A stretch of 64,000 nt of DNA from Branchiostoma floridae. Its lineage: Eukaryota; Chordata; Leptocardii; Amphioxiformes; Branchiostomatidae. Numbering within the stretch: the stretch's first letter is position 1; each line of letters opens with the position of its first letter. The translations under genes were made by a program, and so were the position numbers. The notes beneath the pieces were generated by a model. It saw nothing but the letters and a program-made list of their open reading frames with translations. It had not been told where the DNA came from and searched no databases. This document shows, one piece after another, positions 1 to 10,802 of this stretch. The stretch covers positions 22,457,249 through 22,521,248 of the forward strand of contig NC_049980.1 of assembly GCF_000003815.2 (NCBI RefSeq), in the 5' to 3' direction.

Positions 1-1610
1 TTGACGATGGGAGAGTTGGGGTTGTCTCAGCAATGGGGCAACTTAGTAACTAAAAAAGTGGCCTTGTTTTGATGTTGATATATTTTATTGAGATGGCAAA
101 TACCATAAATCAGTATTGACTTGGGAGTGTAAAAATGGCTCATCTTAGCATATACTGTCTCCATTTCCTTATACATATATAGTCTTTTATCCTATAATTC
201 TTGTGAGCATTTTATAGGCAACTTTCCAGAGTCATGCCTTACTTCTTAAACTGAGCCAGAATATCTCATATAATATTCCAAGCATAGTGGCAATAGCAGC
301 AAACTGCTTCACACTGCATAGGTTTCAAAAGGTACAGATCAACTGATTCTTAGCAAGGCCACACAGTCTGGATTTTATGGATGACACACTGTGTCTCTAA
401 ATCTGGTGGGGAATCCCACCGTTTGATTTACACAATGCATGGTTTGCAAATGAACTATGTATAAAAGTATTTTGCTTTGAAATAAACATGTAACTGTTTT
501 ATGACAGTTCTTATAAATTGCTTCCTAACAATTATGTCTTAAAGCTTTTAGAAATCACCTATGATAGATAATGATTCAATTAACACTCCTTGCAAAAGAA
601 GCTTTTCAATTGTGCAGCTAGTCTACTAAAACCTTTTCAATTGTGCAGCTAGTCTACTCCAACCTGAATTCTACAACACTTGAGGACTGCCTTTGTCTAT
701 GAGTAGTGGCTATTTTCAAATCTTGACTTCTAACATTGACCTCATTCTGGTTTGTGACACTTTCTAAGTCTGAGACCTGGTGAGGAGTAAAGACATGGCC
801 TACATTTCTCTACAAAGGTGCTGAGCATCAAAACTATACTGTCAATCTTGAAAACCTGACACACATAACAAGTCCCGTGCATGTCAACTGAGGGACTAGC
901 TGACGTTACAAACCAGGACAATGTCAACTTCCTTTGATGTTTCATTGTTTGAGTTAAACAGTGACTTAACTTGCAACTTCTAGACACAACTTTACTCGCT
1001 CTTTTAACAGGCACTTTGTCAAAGGCAATTGCTGCTTATGCTGTTGCTCATTAGGTTGTTTGGAGTTCAAGTATTTGGAGCCAGAGTTCATTGTAATACA
1101 TACAACTTGAAATATATCAGTACAAAAATTATCCATCTTCTGCCCGTCCGGCCGTCACTATTCTTAATCAATGTCATTGTGATTGCCAGTTCTTCAAAAC
1201 ACGTCCGTCCATTTCCGGTATCTTGTTTGTCTTCTAATTACTTGCCTTGTCCTGGGTCAACGTGTCGCTGGTGTTCTTCCAGACTTCTGTTTGTCAGTTT
1301 CATCAATCCACACAGTTCAGACTTCAAAATCCTTCCCAAGGTTCAAACAAACAAGTCCTTGCAAGGAGCTCCCTTAGTGCATAGTGAGGCAGGGTCAGGA
1401 GCACAGCAGTCAAACAACACATCAAAATTAAACTCTTACACCGTACCAAAAGGGCACATAGGGTGTTTTATCTTGCTAGCAGAAAAATAGCACAACCTTA
1501 CATACTGTTTGCAGTCCTACAACACATTTAAATATAAAACACAGTTACAGTATGTGCTATTTGTGTGCTATCTTCAATATAGTTACTTTGGACATTTTCA
1601 TGTTTTAGTG
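1..1610. other. Gene-free stretch downstream of the MOLO1-like gene
   Basis: No coding exon, RNA gene or convincing ORF is visible. The only structure noted is a short tandem duplication at 602-658 (listed separately). The right end presumably contains the 3' UTR of the minus-strand MOLO1-like gene. Confidence 0.5.
602..658. repeat. Two-copy 26-bp direct repeat
   Basis: An identical 26-bp unit beginning cttttcaattgtgcagctag occurs at 602-627 and again at 633-658 (period 31 bp). It looks like a small local duplication with no evident function. Confidence 0.8.
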
Positions 1611-1616
1611 TTTATT
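1611..1616 (-). other. Candidate poly(A) signal for the distal MOLO1-like terminal exon
   Basis: TTTATT on the plus strand is AATAAA on the minus strand. It lies about 180 bases beyond the stop codon of the distal terminal exon (stop at 1796-1798), a normal distance for a short 3' UTR. This is motif evidence only. Confidence 0.4.
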
Positions 1617-1795
1617 CTGGCCCTGCTTGTACCAGAGGGTTTTGATAAAACAAATGAGCAAACAAATGACACTAAATGCTTCTCTGAAGAAATGCCACTG
1701 AAGACCATCAATGGTGCGTCTGTATAGTACATGGGTTTGTGCTATCTTCCTCCTGTGGCTGGTGCTCGGTCCATGTTTTTTACCCAGAAAAACAT

Positions 1796-2236
1796 CTAGA
1801 AGCCACCAGCATCCCCTCCCCCGGCATCCCCTGCATCTGCTCCTGCATCCCCCCCGCCGAACCCCGCCACACTGGTGTAGCCCTGGCCCGGCTTCTGCGC
1901 CATCAGTTCTGCCGTCTCCGTACCCATGCTGGTGGAGGGGGTCATGTTCCCACGCGTCTCCACCTCGTGCTTCCCCAGGATCATGCAGCACCCACAGCAG
2001 AAGAAGAAAGACAGGGCCACGCAGACGCCGCTGATGACCGTGCTGAGGTTCTGTTCTGCCATCTCCTCTACGTCCTGGTACGTACCGATCAGGACGGTCT
2101 TGTAGTCGAACACCAAGGTGGCCAGTCCCATCTGGTAGTCATCAATGGAGAACAGGCCGCGTCGCTTCTCATAGATGCTTTCCCGACGGAATGGGGTCAC
2201 TTTGAGTCCGACTTCTTTGCTGACTGAAGTATAGAT
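1796..2236 (-). CDS. Distal alternative terminal exon (copy B) of the MOLO1-like gene
   Basis: The exon opens at a tgaccag acceptor with the codons IYTSVSKEVGLKVTPF and ends with TAG at 1796-1798. It encodes 146 residues: the second half of the ectodomain (YEKRRGLFSIDDYQ, IGTYQDVEE), a membrane segment with FFFCCGCCMILGKHE, and a tail rich in Gly, Ala and Asp ending DAGGF. It is phase 0 and so joins in frame to the exon ending at 7249. It aligns over its whole length with copy A at 4150-4638, so it is a tandem exon duplicate. It is open, with intact splice and stop signals, so it is not obviously a pseudo-exon. Confidence 0.75.
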   Translation of the reverse strand: MYTSVSKEVGLKVTPFRRESIYEKRRGLFSIDDYQMGLATLVFDYKTVLIGTYQDVEEMAEQNLSTVISGVCVALSFFFCCGCCMILGKHEVETRGNMTPSTSMGTETAELMAQKPGQGYTSVAGFGGGDAGADAGDAGGGDAGGF

Positions 2237-5200
2237 CTGGTCACACAGGTCCGCGAATGATGTGAAAAAAAAGAGAAAAAAGAAGGGAGAGTCAGAGGGG
2301 GGGAAGGCAAGGTGTAGCTTAACGAGCATTAGCCTCACAGACACAGATGCTAACATGGGGCCCGATGGCTTGCCACCGCCACAAAAAATGCCAAACTGGG
2401 AGGGTAGACAGCTATGACGAGGTTTCAGAGCTTAATGCAGGTTGCAATAAGGTCAATCAATTTACAGTTGATGTTACTGTCACCACATGTCCTGTCATTT
2501 GACAAAACAAGCCACGAAAGGACATATATGTACATTGGATTCCGTATGTAAAACGCGACAACCGCAACAACCATGGTGGTGAGATGAGGAATACAAGGTC
2601 AAGCCTGAATAAAAAAAAATGTAACAATGCATACAGTTTGGTACTGTTTTAGATTCATGTAGTATATGTACATCAATTCAATATGTAATATATCCTAAGA
2701 TTTATCTAATAGTTGTAGCATTGTTATAAGAAAAACCCTTATGAGGTTGATAACAATGCTGTCAGTCTTCTTTTCATTACCTTTTGTGTGAAATACTTAT
2801 GAAATACAAAGGAACATGTGGCAAGATCTTTGGCGAATCAAAAATATAGTACGGACTGTTTGAGCAGTTTTGTGATGATAGGTATTAGGTTGCTAGTAAA
2901 GGCTATCAATGAGAATGAAACAATGTTGCAAGCATGATGGCATTACACAAAAATACACGGCAAGACTTATATTTAATTTTTCTCCCACATTTGCACATGA
3001 ATAAACACACAACATACAAATTCAAATGTAGAATTACAGTGAACAAATATGACACTTTTCCAGACAGCTATGACACTAGTACATGTAGTGAACGAAAGGC
3101 CATTTTACATTATTTTACACAACCTTATCCAGCTGGCCTTTTTCAAATCTAGGCTAATAACAAGGCAATAGAAGCCTCCTACACAAATCTATATTCTAAC
3201 ATTAGTTCTGTAATGTACAGTTAGTAGTGATTCCTTAAAAAGGTTTGGAGAGAAACTGAAAATAGAGGTAACATGGGAGCCTTACATCAATGGATAAATA
3301 AAATAAATAAATAAATAAATATAATTTGTTGTATAGATTGTCCCAGATTTGATCTGGTAGGCAGTATTTTACCTGGCAAATTTCTCTATGTACAAAATAA
3401 AATATGAACACAAGAGGTTTGGGTGTTTGAGCACCAGCATTTGGCTATTATATCCCCTTTCCACTGAGGAGGTCACCACTGAGTGACCAAACTTTCATTA
3501 TAATCAGCAGCTACATTTCATTAATAAAGAGGCACATTTTGTAAGTTTTATGTATTTGTTGTCTTTCGAATCATATTTTTCACAATCAGAATTCAACTTC
3601 GATCGCCCCTGTGGAAAAGTAGTAGTGGAAAAGAGAATTTGAAAATTTCTCTTTCATTTGAACTGGCAGAAACATAGTATAGTCTCACTATAGCACTAAC
3701 CTTCCATATAACAGTAAACTTCCAATTAGTTTTTTAACATGTCTCTGTGAAGTGTATCTGTCTATCACAGTAGATTTGTGTTTTAAAGAGTTAAGTCATA
3801 CGCAAGCAAAGCCTGTTTGTTTCATCTACTGTCCCTGTATTTTTCCTTTGAGAAGTTTGCTTATCAAAACATACCACTGGATGTAGTGTAACAATGGGCT
3901 TCACGCGCAATCACCACAAAGGCCTGGGTTTGATTCCCAGTGAAAAACTAGAAGAGGTAAGTAGAAACAGTACACTGGCTCCCGGGATTTGAACCCGTGC
4001 CTGCCAGTTCACAAACCAACGATGCTAACCGCTGAGCCAAAAGGTCCAGACCAGTTGTCCTGGGCAGTTGGTGGCACTTGAACTCCACTGTTACACTAGT
4101 CTAGCACATCTACTTTCAGGAGAGATCCATAGGGGACTCTTACAATAGCCTAGAAGCCTCCAGCATCCCCGCCGCCACCATCCCCAGCATCTCCCCCTCC
4201 TCCATCCCCTCCCCCTGCATCGCCCGCTCCCCCCGCGTCGCCAGAGAACCCCGCCACGCCAGCGTCCTGCCTCTCCAGGGGATGGTCCGTATTTCGGGTC
4301 CTGTCGCTGCCCGTACTGCTGTTATCCCATTCGGGGCGAGGCTGGGGTTTTAGGCGCATGTCCCTCTCGTGTTTCCCCAGAATGAAGCAGCAGCCACAAC
4401 AGAAGAAGAAGGACAGCCCCACACAGATCCCTCCCACCACCGTGCTGAGGTCCTGCTTGGCCGTCTCTTCCACGTCTCTGTAAGTCCCTATGAAAACCTT
4501 CTTGTACTCGTGTGTCAGGGAGGCAATCCCGTCCTGGAAATCCTCCAGAGAGAAGAAGGCCCGGTGCTTCTCGTAGATGGTGATGACGCGGAACGGCGTG
4601 AGTTTGAGTCTTACTTGTTTCCCCCGGGACGTATAGACCTGGTCAGGCAGGTCCGTGACGGGAGGAGGGACAGACGTGAAAAGAAAAGAAAAAAAAAGAC
4701 TAATTACAGCACAAAATGTACAGGGCAAAAACAGCAGCTTTCCTGGCAACTTGCATGACAGAAAATAACTACTGCAGAAAAACAAGATTATTGCTAAAAA
4801 TGTCAATGTCACAAAGAGCAAGACACATCCACCTGAACAGATAGAAACATCCAAAATGTTTATGTATTCTTTATGTAAGTATTGTGGTAAAACTGTGTCC
4901 CAGAACAGTTGTCAACAAGCCTCTCAAAAGTTGCTAACAGAAAACGAAAACATTAATAGACAAACAAGCACCAAGCTATTTATGCAATAGCATAATGGTA
5001 TCTTATTACCGGTACATAGAGTGTGTACAAATGGCACAGTGACATTTGAAATATTTCAACTACCGGTATTTGTGAGTGATACTGTGACAGTGCTACATCA
5101 AAAGATCTAGAAGAATCTACTGCTACTATTGTCAAGAGTATAAAAATATAAAAAGATATCAAAACAGATGGCAAGTCTACGATTTTTTCTCAGACCAGAA

Positions 5201-8200
5201 AGAAATGTTGTGTTTTCTGAAAAATGTAGGGTTGGTAGGTAGTGATCATCTTTAAAAAAAATTTTCAAACCAAAACTCTAGTGATACAATACAGTTTAAC
5301 AAAGTAAAGCTAAAATGCACTTATATTTTCAACGTCAAACTACACACAAATCTGTGGATAATTTTTTTTAGGTACTTCATTATTTAGGAGTCTTTTTTAC
5401 TTGAATAGTTAGCAGGTTGAAGAAAAATAATAACTGGAAACTAGGTGACTCAGTGAACAGTTGTTCATATCCCCCCCCCCCCCAAAAAAGACTGAGATTG
5501 GCAGGTTTTTCTAGGGTAGGTTGGGAAACAGGAAACACAACATTTTTTTATACCTAGGGCTCATTCAAAGAGAATGTTGTTGGCTCCCTACATCATAGTA
5601 CTAGTATACAATATGTCAAAAGAGCACTGTTGACATATTCATTTTGTTAGAAGATCTGTGAGCTTCCATAAGATCTCAAGCTGCAATATTTGAAACAACC
5701 TAACCAAATCACAATCCATGAGCAAAAAATCCAACCAAAAACATACAGACAAGTTAAAGCAACTCAACATTTCTAAACTACCAGTGAATGCCATAATGTA
5801 GCAGCAATGAAGGTAAAGGTAAATTTGTAAAGGAATGAAAAACAGAGCCTTACAGAGCTCTGAATGATTACCTGTATCCATGTCCACAATGGAGTGTCAG
5901 AAGTTGTCAGCGGCTACAAAGCTTCAAGGAAATGCTTTATCAAAGTCTCCATTAATGTTTATCAAGTTTTGCCATTATTATGCGGAGTGCCACCTTGCTT
6001 CTCATTTGTGTTGGTATGACAAATACAGAAAAGTTTTGAATTTGTTCCAACAACAGGAAAAGGCTTAACAATATTTTTTCTTGGGGCCAATAACAACAGT
6101 AAAAAAAGTCTTTTGGTATTGGAACAAAGCAAAAACTTTTCACACCGCTGTGTGTAATAAAGTGTGTTATGTATGTATACGTTTATAAGGATTATGTATG
6201 TAAGTATGTATCTGGTGTAGCAGAGGTGTGGGTATTATGATACATTTAAAATCATCTCATTTTGCTTGCTCATACACATGTACATATAAACACATTAGTA
6301 ATGTGGTACCTTCTGCCTATACAAGTCCTATACAAGTAAAAGAATGGAAAACCAAATGATGCTATTTCTTGTTGTGGTGCATAATTCAAGTACATATATA
6401 AGCATTAAAAGCAAAGTGCGCAATCATGAAGTGTCAAAGATACACAACACCCTATTCAGTTAATCTCAATTAGCAAGATGTCCATTTTATGAGTTTTAAA
6501 TTGTGTCCCAAACAATTCTAAAGGCGAGTAAAGAAGAGCTTTTCAAAAAGCTTTAAACAAATGTTACTCAATGTCGTTTTGAAATTGACATTGAGCAACA
6601 TTAATAGGCTAACATAGCAAGCAATCCTACACTCATTTTAGCAGACAAGCCACTTCTACCGAGCCCAAATACCCATCACCATTTTGCAGTTTCAGTCTCC
6701 TGTACATAGCACCACCTTCATGCAGACAGTTCATTTAAAAGCTTCTCCTTCTAATATTGAATGGACCAGGAAGGACAGTGTGAGATCATGGATTCTACGA
6801 TCCCCGCGCCACCAAAGGAGGGGAAACATGAATCTAAGCGTGGACTGACTCCCCTGGCCTATTTCCCAATTCTTTTGTTGAATTCTATGATCTCCGCACC
6901 CCCATAGGAGGGCCTGGTGGAGTTTAGAAAAATGTCACTGTTGATGGGAAAAGTTCCAAAAGTTGCATATATTGCTAAACACTGTCAATTTTCATCCTCA
7001 CACACAAGAAAACATCTCAGTAACCTGCACAGACTTAATCATATGGATGACATTCCACACATTAGCATTTTAAGATTCATGCATCATGGTTTTATGTTGG
7101 TCTTGGTTTTCCTTCTTTCTTTCAAGTTTTATCACTATCCAATCAGTTCTGAGGTGTTCAGAAAATATCATCCAAAGAACCTATTCTGTGCAATGATCCT
7201 TCCTGGCCCATCCCTGTTGCTATGGTAACAAGAGAATTAAAGGCTCACCCGTCTTTCTTTCTGAGAAATCAAGATGACCACGCCCTCATCACATGACCCA
7301 TAGTCCCACGTCGTAGTCCGCAGGTAGTTGGCAAAATTCTGTGCTCTGTACGATACATTGTGTCTGAAAGAACAAAACACACATTATCACTCAGGTAATA
7401 AAAAAGATCCAATACTTAATCATTGAACAAATGTATCATATGATACAAATGTACTAAAACTTAAAAAGAAAATCCAACTATTACCATATTTGTTCATACT
7501 GGTATATCAACTATTGAAATAAATGCTATTGAATCAGGACTTTCTTTAATCAATCATTTCTATATATTTGATGATGACTTCAATGTATGATCATGACTTT
7601 CTTGGATGTGTTATGGACTTCCGTGGATTTGATAATTTTCCAGTACAGTATTTGATGCTGATTTTGATGGACTTCATGCTGATTTCCATGTATTTGATGA
7701 TGGTTTTCATGTATTTGATGACTGTTTCCATGTATTTAATCATGACTTCCATGTACTTGGTGATGATTCCCACTCCATGTATTTGTTGTTGACTTCTATG
7801 TACTACTAGTATCCAATGATGTGTTGAATGCATCTAAGGCTGACTTGTATGTATTTGATGATGGTTTACCCATTTACATGTACTCAATGGTGACTGCCAT
7901 GTATCTGATGATGACTTCTTACTCACGATTTATCAGTGACAGCCATGCTCCTCATGAGAGCCACAGCGATGTTGTAGCCGTCTGCCACTCCGTCACACAC
8001 GTCACAGGGACAGGGCGTCTCCCATCTCACACTCTCCAGATATTCATCAAGCTCATCAGCTGGGGGGGAAACAGCTTTCATATCTTATTCTGTATATATT
8101 GAAAATGATAGGCACTGCATATTACATAGGTAAGCCAGACAGCCATAGTTGGTAGTGGCCGTCTACAGAAAACTGACAATGGTACCAACATGTCCACATT

Positions 8201-9250
8201 GACACCATGCAAAGTAAAACCAGTCAATATTGCCATGGGGAAGGTGACAAGGGGTCAGAAAAATGGTACAAACTCTTTTGTGGTGAACTAAGAAACAAGT
8301 GGTAAACAAAGAAACAAGGACATGAATGCACTAAAAATGATATTATTTCATGCACATTTTTCTATGATGTTACTCAAGATATATATTACTGTTACTGCAT
8401 ATTCAGAATGCAAAATCCATACTTTTTTAACACAAAAATGCATGTTTTATCCCACCACACAGCAAACTTAATATCAGTCAATTCTTAATGTAGTTCAGAA
8501 AACAGTTAACTAAATATTGAAATATAGCAACACAGATTATCTCCTTTATTTAGAATCATAGAATGTACAAGTGATTAGGTCATTAGAAATGAAGATAGAA
8601 ACATCCTAAAATCACAGAGAAGTAAGATGTACAACTACATTTACACCAAAATAAGAGAGATAGGGGGATCTAAAATGTAAATCATGAGAGTAGAGAGTCC
8701 CAGAACAATTGATCAACAACATCATACAGTCCAATGGTCGTAAATTTTATATTGTTATCATAACCTAAGTTGACATTTTCATATATGTCAATACCTAATA
8801 GCTATGTACAATTTTTTTGGGTATAAACTTTCTTTCATCGTGCATGATAAAAAAACTATTTGTGAGTCGTGACTGATAGGCATCATAGTCAATGTTCAGA
8901 TCATTGGCGCCATCAATCAGATCAGTAGCCAAAAAGTAGGCATGACAAATGAGCATTGCAAACATTGTAACCTAGCCTGTAAAGACAATGTCTGTGACGA
9001 CACATTAACCACAATGTCTCCATGAAACTAACCAACCTTGCCATCTGGTGAGGATACCGTCCGGGTCACAGATCCAGGAGGAGTTTCTGTAGGTGTTGGG
9101 CCTGCCGCAGAGGGCGGGCTGTGTCTGCGGGTTGGGGTAGGCCTCCGGGGTCCACCCCGCGCCCTTCTGGGCACGGCTCACGGACAGGCAAACCATCAGC
9201 ATCAGCAATATACAGATCGTCCGTGACAAGCCCGATGCTCGGTCCGCCAT
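1796..9250 (-). CDS. MOLO1-family membrane protein with alternative last exons
   Basis: The coding exons on the minus strand are 9037-9250, 7927-8059 and 7249-7363, followed by one of two terminal exons, 4150-4638 or 1796-2236. Phases agree at every junction. The products are about 316 residues (proximal end) and 300 residues (distal end). The start ATG at 9248-9250 has G at -3 and +4 and opens a signal peptide (hydrophobic ICILLMLMVCLSV). The ectodomain then shows a CG...SWICDPDGIL motif, an LDEYLESVRWETPCPC segment, GYNIAVALM and a YTS.GK-type strand. This is the order of the TPM-like fold in the MOLO1 (modulator of levamisole receptor) family. A Cys-rich membrane segment (FFFCCGCC) follows, then a short cytosolic tail. 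In nematodes MOLO-1 is an auxiliary subunit of levamisole-type acetylcholine receptors; a role for this protein is inference. The family call is by motif recognition, not by a profile search. Confidence 0.78.
3297..3321. repeat. (AAAT)n microsatellite
   Basis: A run of about six ATAA/AAAT units lies in the intron between the two alternative terminal exons of the MOLO1-like gene. Confidence 0.85.
3880..4050. repeat. Two opposed tRNA-like (SINE-type) fragments
   Basis: On the minus strand about 3975-4045 carries an A-box-like tggctcagcgg and a B-box-like ggttcaaatcc in tRNA spacing. On the plus strand about 3887-3945 ends in a B-box-like gggtttgattccc with a perfect 5-bp T-stem. Neither forms a clean seven-base acceptor stem or a readable anticodon arm, so these are tRNA-derived repeats rather than tRNA genes. 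Confidence 0.45.
4150..4638 (-). CDS. Proximal alternative terminal exon (copy A) of the MOLO1-like gene
   Basis: The exon opens after a long pyrimidine tract at a tgaccag acceptor with the codons VYTSRGKQVRLKLTPF and ends with TAG at 4150-4152 (162 residues). It carries the same modules as copy B: YEKHRAFFSLEDFQ, IGTYRDVEE, the membrane segment FFFCCGCCFILGKHE, and a Gly/Ala/Asp tail ending DAGGF. The tail is longer than in copy B and has an inserted polar stretch (RPEWDNSSTGSDRTRN). It is phase 0, compatible with the exon ending at 7249. Copies A and B each have a stop codon, so they cannot both be read in one protein. Confidence 0.8.
   Translation of the reverse strand, partial: VYTSRGKQVRLKLTPFRVITIYEKHRAFFSLEDFQDGIASLTHEYKKVFIGTYRDVEETAKQDLSTVVGGICVGLSFFFCCGCCFILGKHERDMRLKPQPRPEWDNSSTGSDRTRNTDHPLERQDAGVAGFSGDAGGAGDAGGGDGGGGDAGDGGGGDAGGF
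7216..7229. promoter_or_regulatory. RFX X-box-like motif
   Basis: GTTGCTATGGTAAC fits the X-box pattern GTNRCC-N(0-3)-RGYAAC with one mismatch. It lies in the MOLO1-like intron, about 14 bases past the donor of exon 3. Regulatory function is inferred from the motif only. Confidence 0.35.
7565..7915. repeat. Degenerate minisatellite of about 24 bp units
   Basis: Units resembling tccatgtatttgatgatgac recur about a dozen times with drift. The array lies in the intron between MOLO1-like exons 2 and 3 and ends about 10 bases from the donor of exon 2 (exon end at 7927). It creates several fortuitous ORFs on both strands. Confidence 0.75.
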
Positions 9251-10802
9251 GACATGATGGCAAGGCATGTAAGAACCAGCACTTTCCAGCATCAATGACG
9301 AAAGTCTGCAACATCAGGAGCTCTTGCAGAATCCCGGCGACAGCCCGATCGAAAAGTTGGGTCGCTCTGATCGTCCATCAGCGGTAGCTCTACGGGGGTT
9401 TGCGTGTCTTCGTTCCGTACAAACGTAGCCAGACATGACAGACGGGAATCACTGATCCCCGTAAATAGCGCCTTGTCATGCGATATCGCAGTGCGACATC
9501 GTGATCACGGACAGGGCCCTGCGGCTGCCCGCCCCCGGCACTGAGATCATGAAACAGCTCACAAACTTTCGACGCCGCCTTTCTCGAGCCGTTGCCGTGC
9601 GAATATCCTTAAGTAACGTCTCCGTGTTACTCACAGTGAGCGCAGTTGAAGTGACGATGCGGTATTATGGAGCAATCTCAAAATTCCAAAGGCCAAAACA
9701 CCGAAATGCTGCGCATCACGATCTATTCCAAGAAATATTGACCTCCGACCTGGAAGCTACCAACAGTGCAAAACTGGAGGAGGTTTCATCTACCTAATTT
9801 CTTTATGAGGCACATTTTCTAGAGTGAATATGTAGGTATAATAAGATGAAATTCACTTTCAATGTTTCTGTTATGTTTTGTGAAATTACGAAAAAATCCT
9901 ACAGAAAATGATGCAAAGGTTGAGATTGAGATTGAAACATTGGCCGAGCAGTGAATGGTAGGATCTGTATTTTCCTGTGCATTATGGGACAGATCAACAA
10001 ATGGCGCGTTGTTTGACAGCCTGTCAGATCGGACGATTTCTTCGACAGTGACGGGACAGACGCGACATGGAAGACAGCCTGTCCAGGTGAGCCTACCTGG
10101 CCACACATTAGGACAGGAAAACGGCACATATCTATCAGACCGTTCCTCCATTCTAATTCCAATCATGAGAGCCGGCTACCAAGTAGCCGGGGGCGACTCA
10201 ACGTTACAACTGGAGTTATGATATTCTAGTAACCACTGATTAGGGATATTTGTGAGGGGAAATATGTAGGTTTATAAGACCGTCAACAACAGCAGTCGCA
10301 CAACAAGAATCTATAGCACTAAAACGGCTAACGTCATAGGTTATAAATCTGAACTCTACCGTAGTACTGTCCGTCAGTCTATGCAGACTATGACAATTAC
10401 TACGCAAGGACAAAGACAATGTAGACAAGAATACAAAAAAAAAAGGTCGGAACAACAGCTCTCTTAATTATCGTACTGTTTAATCATGTGGATCTAACGT
10501 TAACGTTGACGTTATTGGGTAACAAACAGCAATGTAGACAAGTATGCTTCCAAACTATGAGACAGAACTTTGAAGGAGCGTTACAAATGTAAGAAAATGG
10601 CCATGACATAACTTTATCTTTCGAAGACCGTTAAAAATAATAACGTTTTCCTGATTTCTTTTACTCTCATGCACAGAAGAGTGTTACCCACAGCACCATT
10701 CTTGTTTGACTTGGCAGTTTTCAGAAACAGAATTTAAGGCAACATTGCCCTCCTAGTCCCCCCAGGCCGCGACGGACGCTCCGTCTAGCGAGCGACGGGA
10801 CC
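9251..10802. other. Divergent intergenic region between the MOLO1-like and coiled-coil genes
   Basis: The stretch separates two divergent start codons (9250 minus, 10803 plus) and must contain both promoters and 5' UTRs. It is GC-richer near 9.0-9.6 kb and 10.7-10.9 kb. No TATA box or other decisive element was identified, and no coding exon is supported here. Confidence 0.5.

Noticed and set aside
3896-4045. Functional tRNA genes
   Set aside because: B boxes are good, but acceptor stems and anticodon arms cannot be formed.
4369-4758. Plus-strand ORF opposite MOLO1-like terminal exon A
   Set aside because: Antisense of a recognised coding exon; no homology-like features.
7565-7915. CRISPR-like regular repeats
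   Set aside because: Units are degenerate, without unique spacers, in a eukaryotic intron. A minisatellite explains them.
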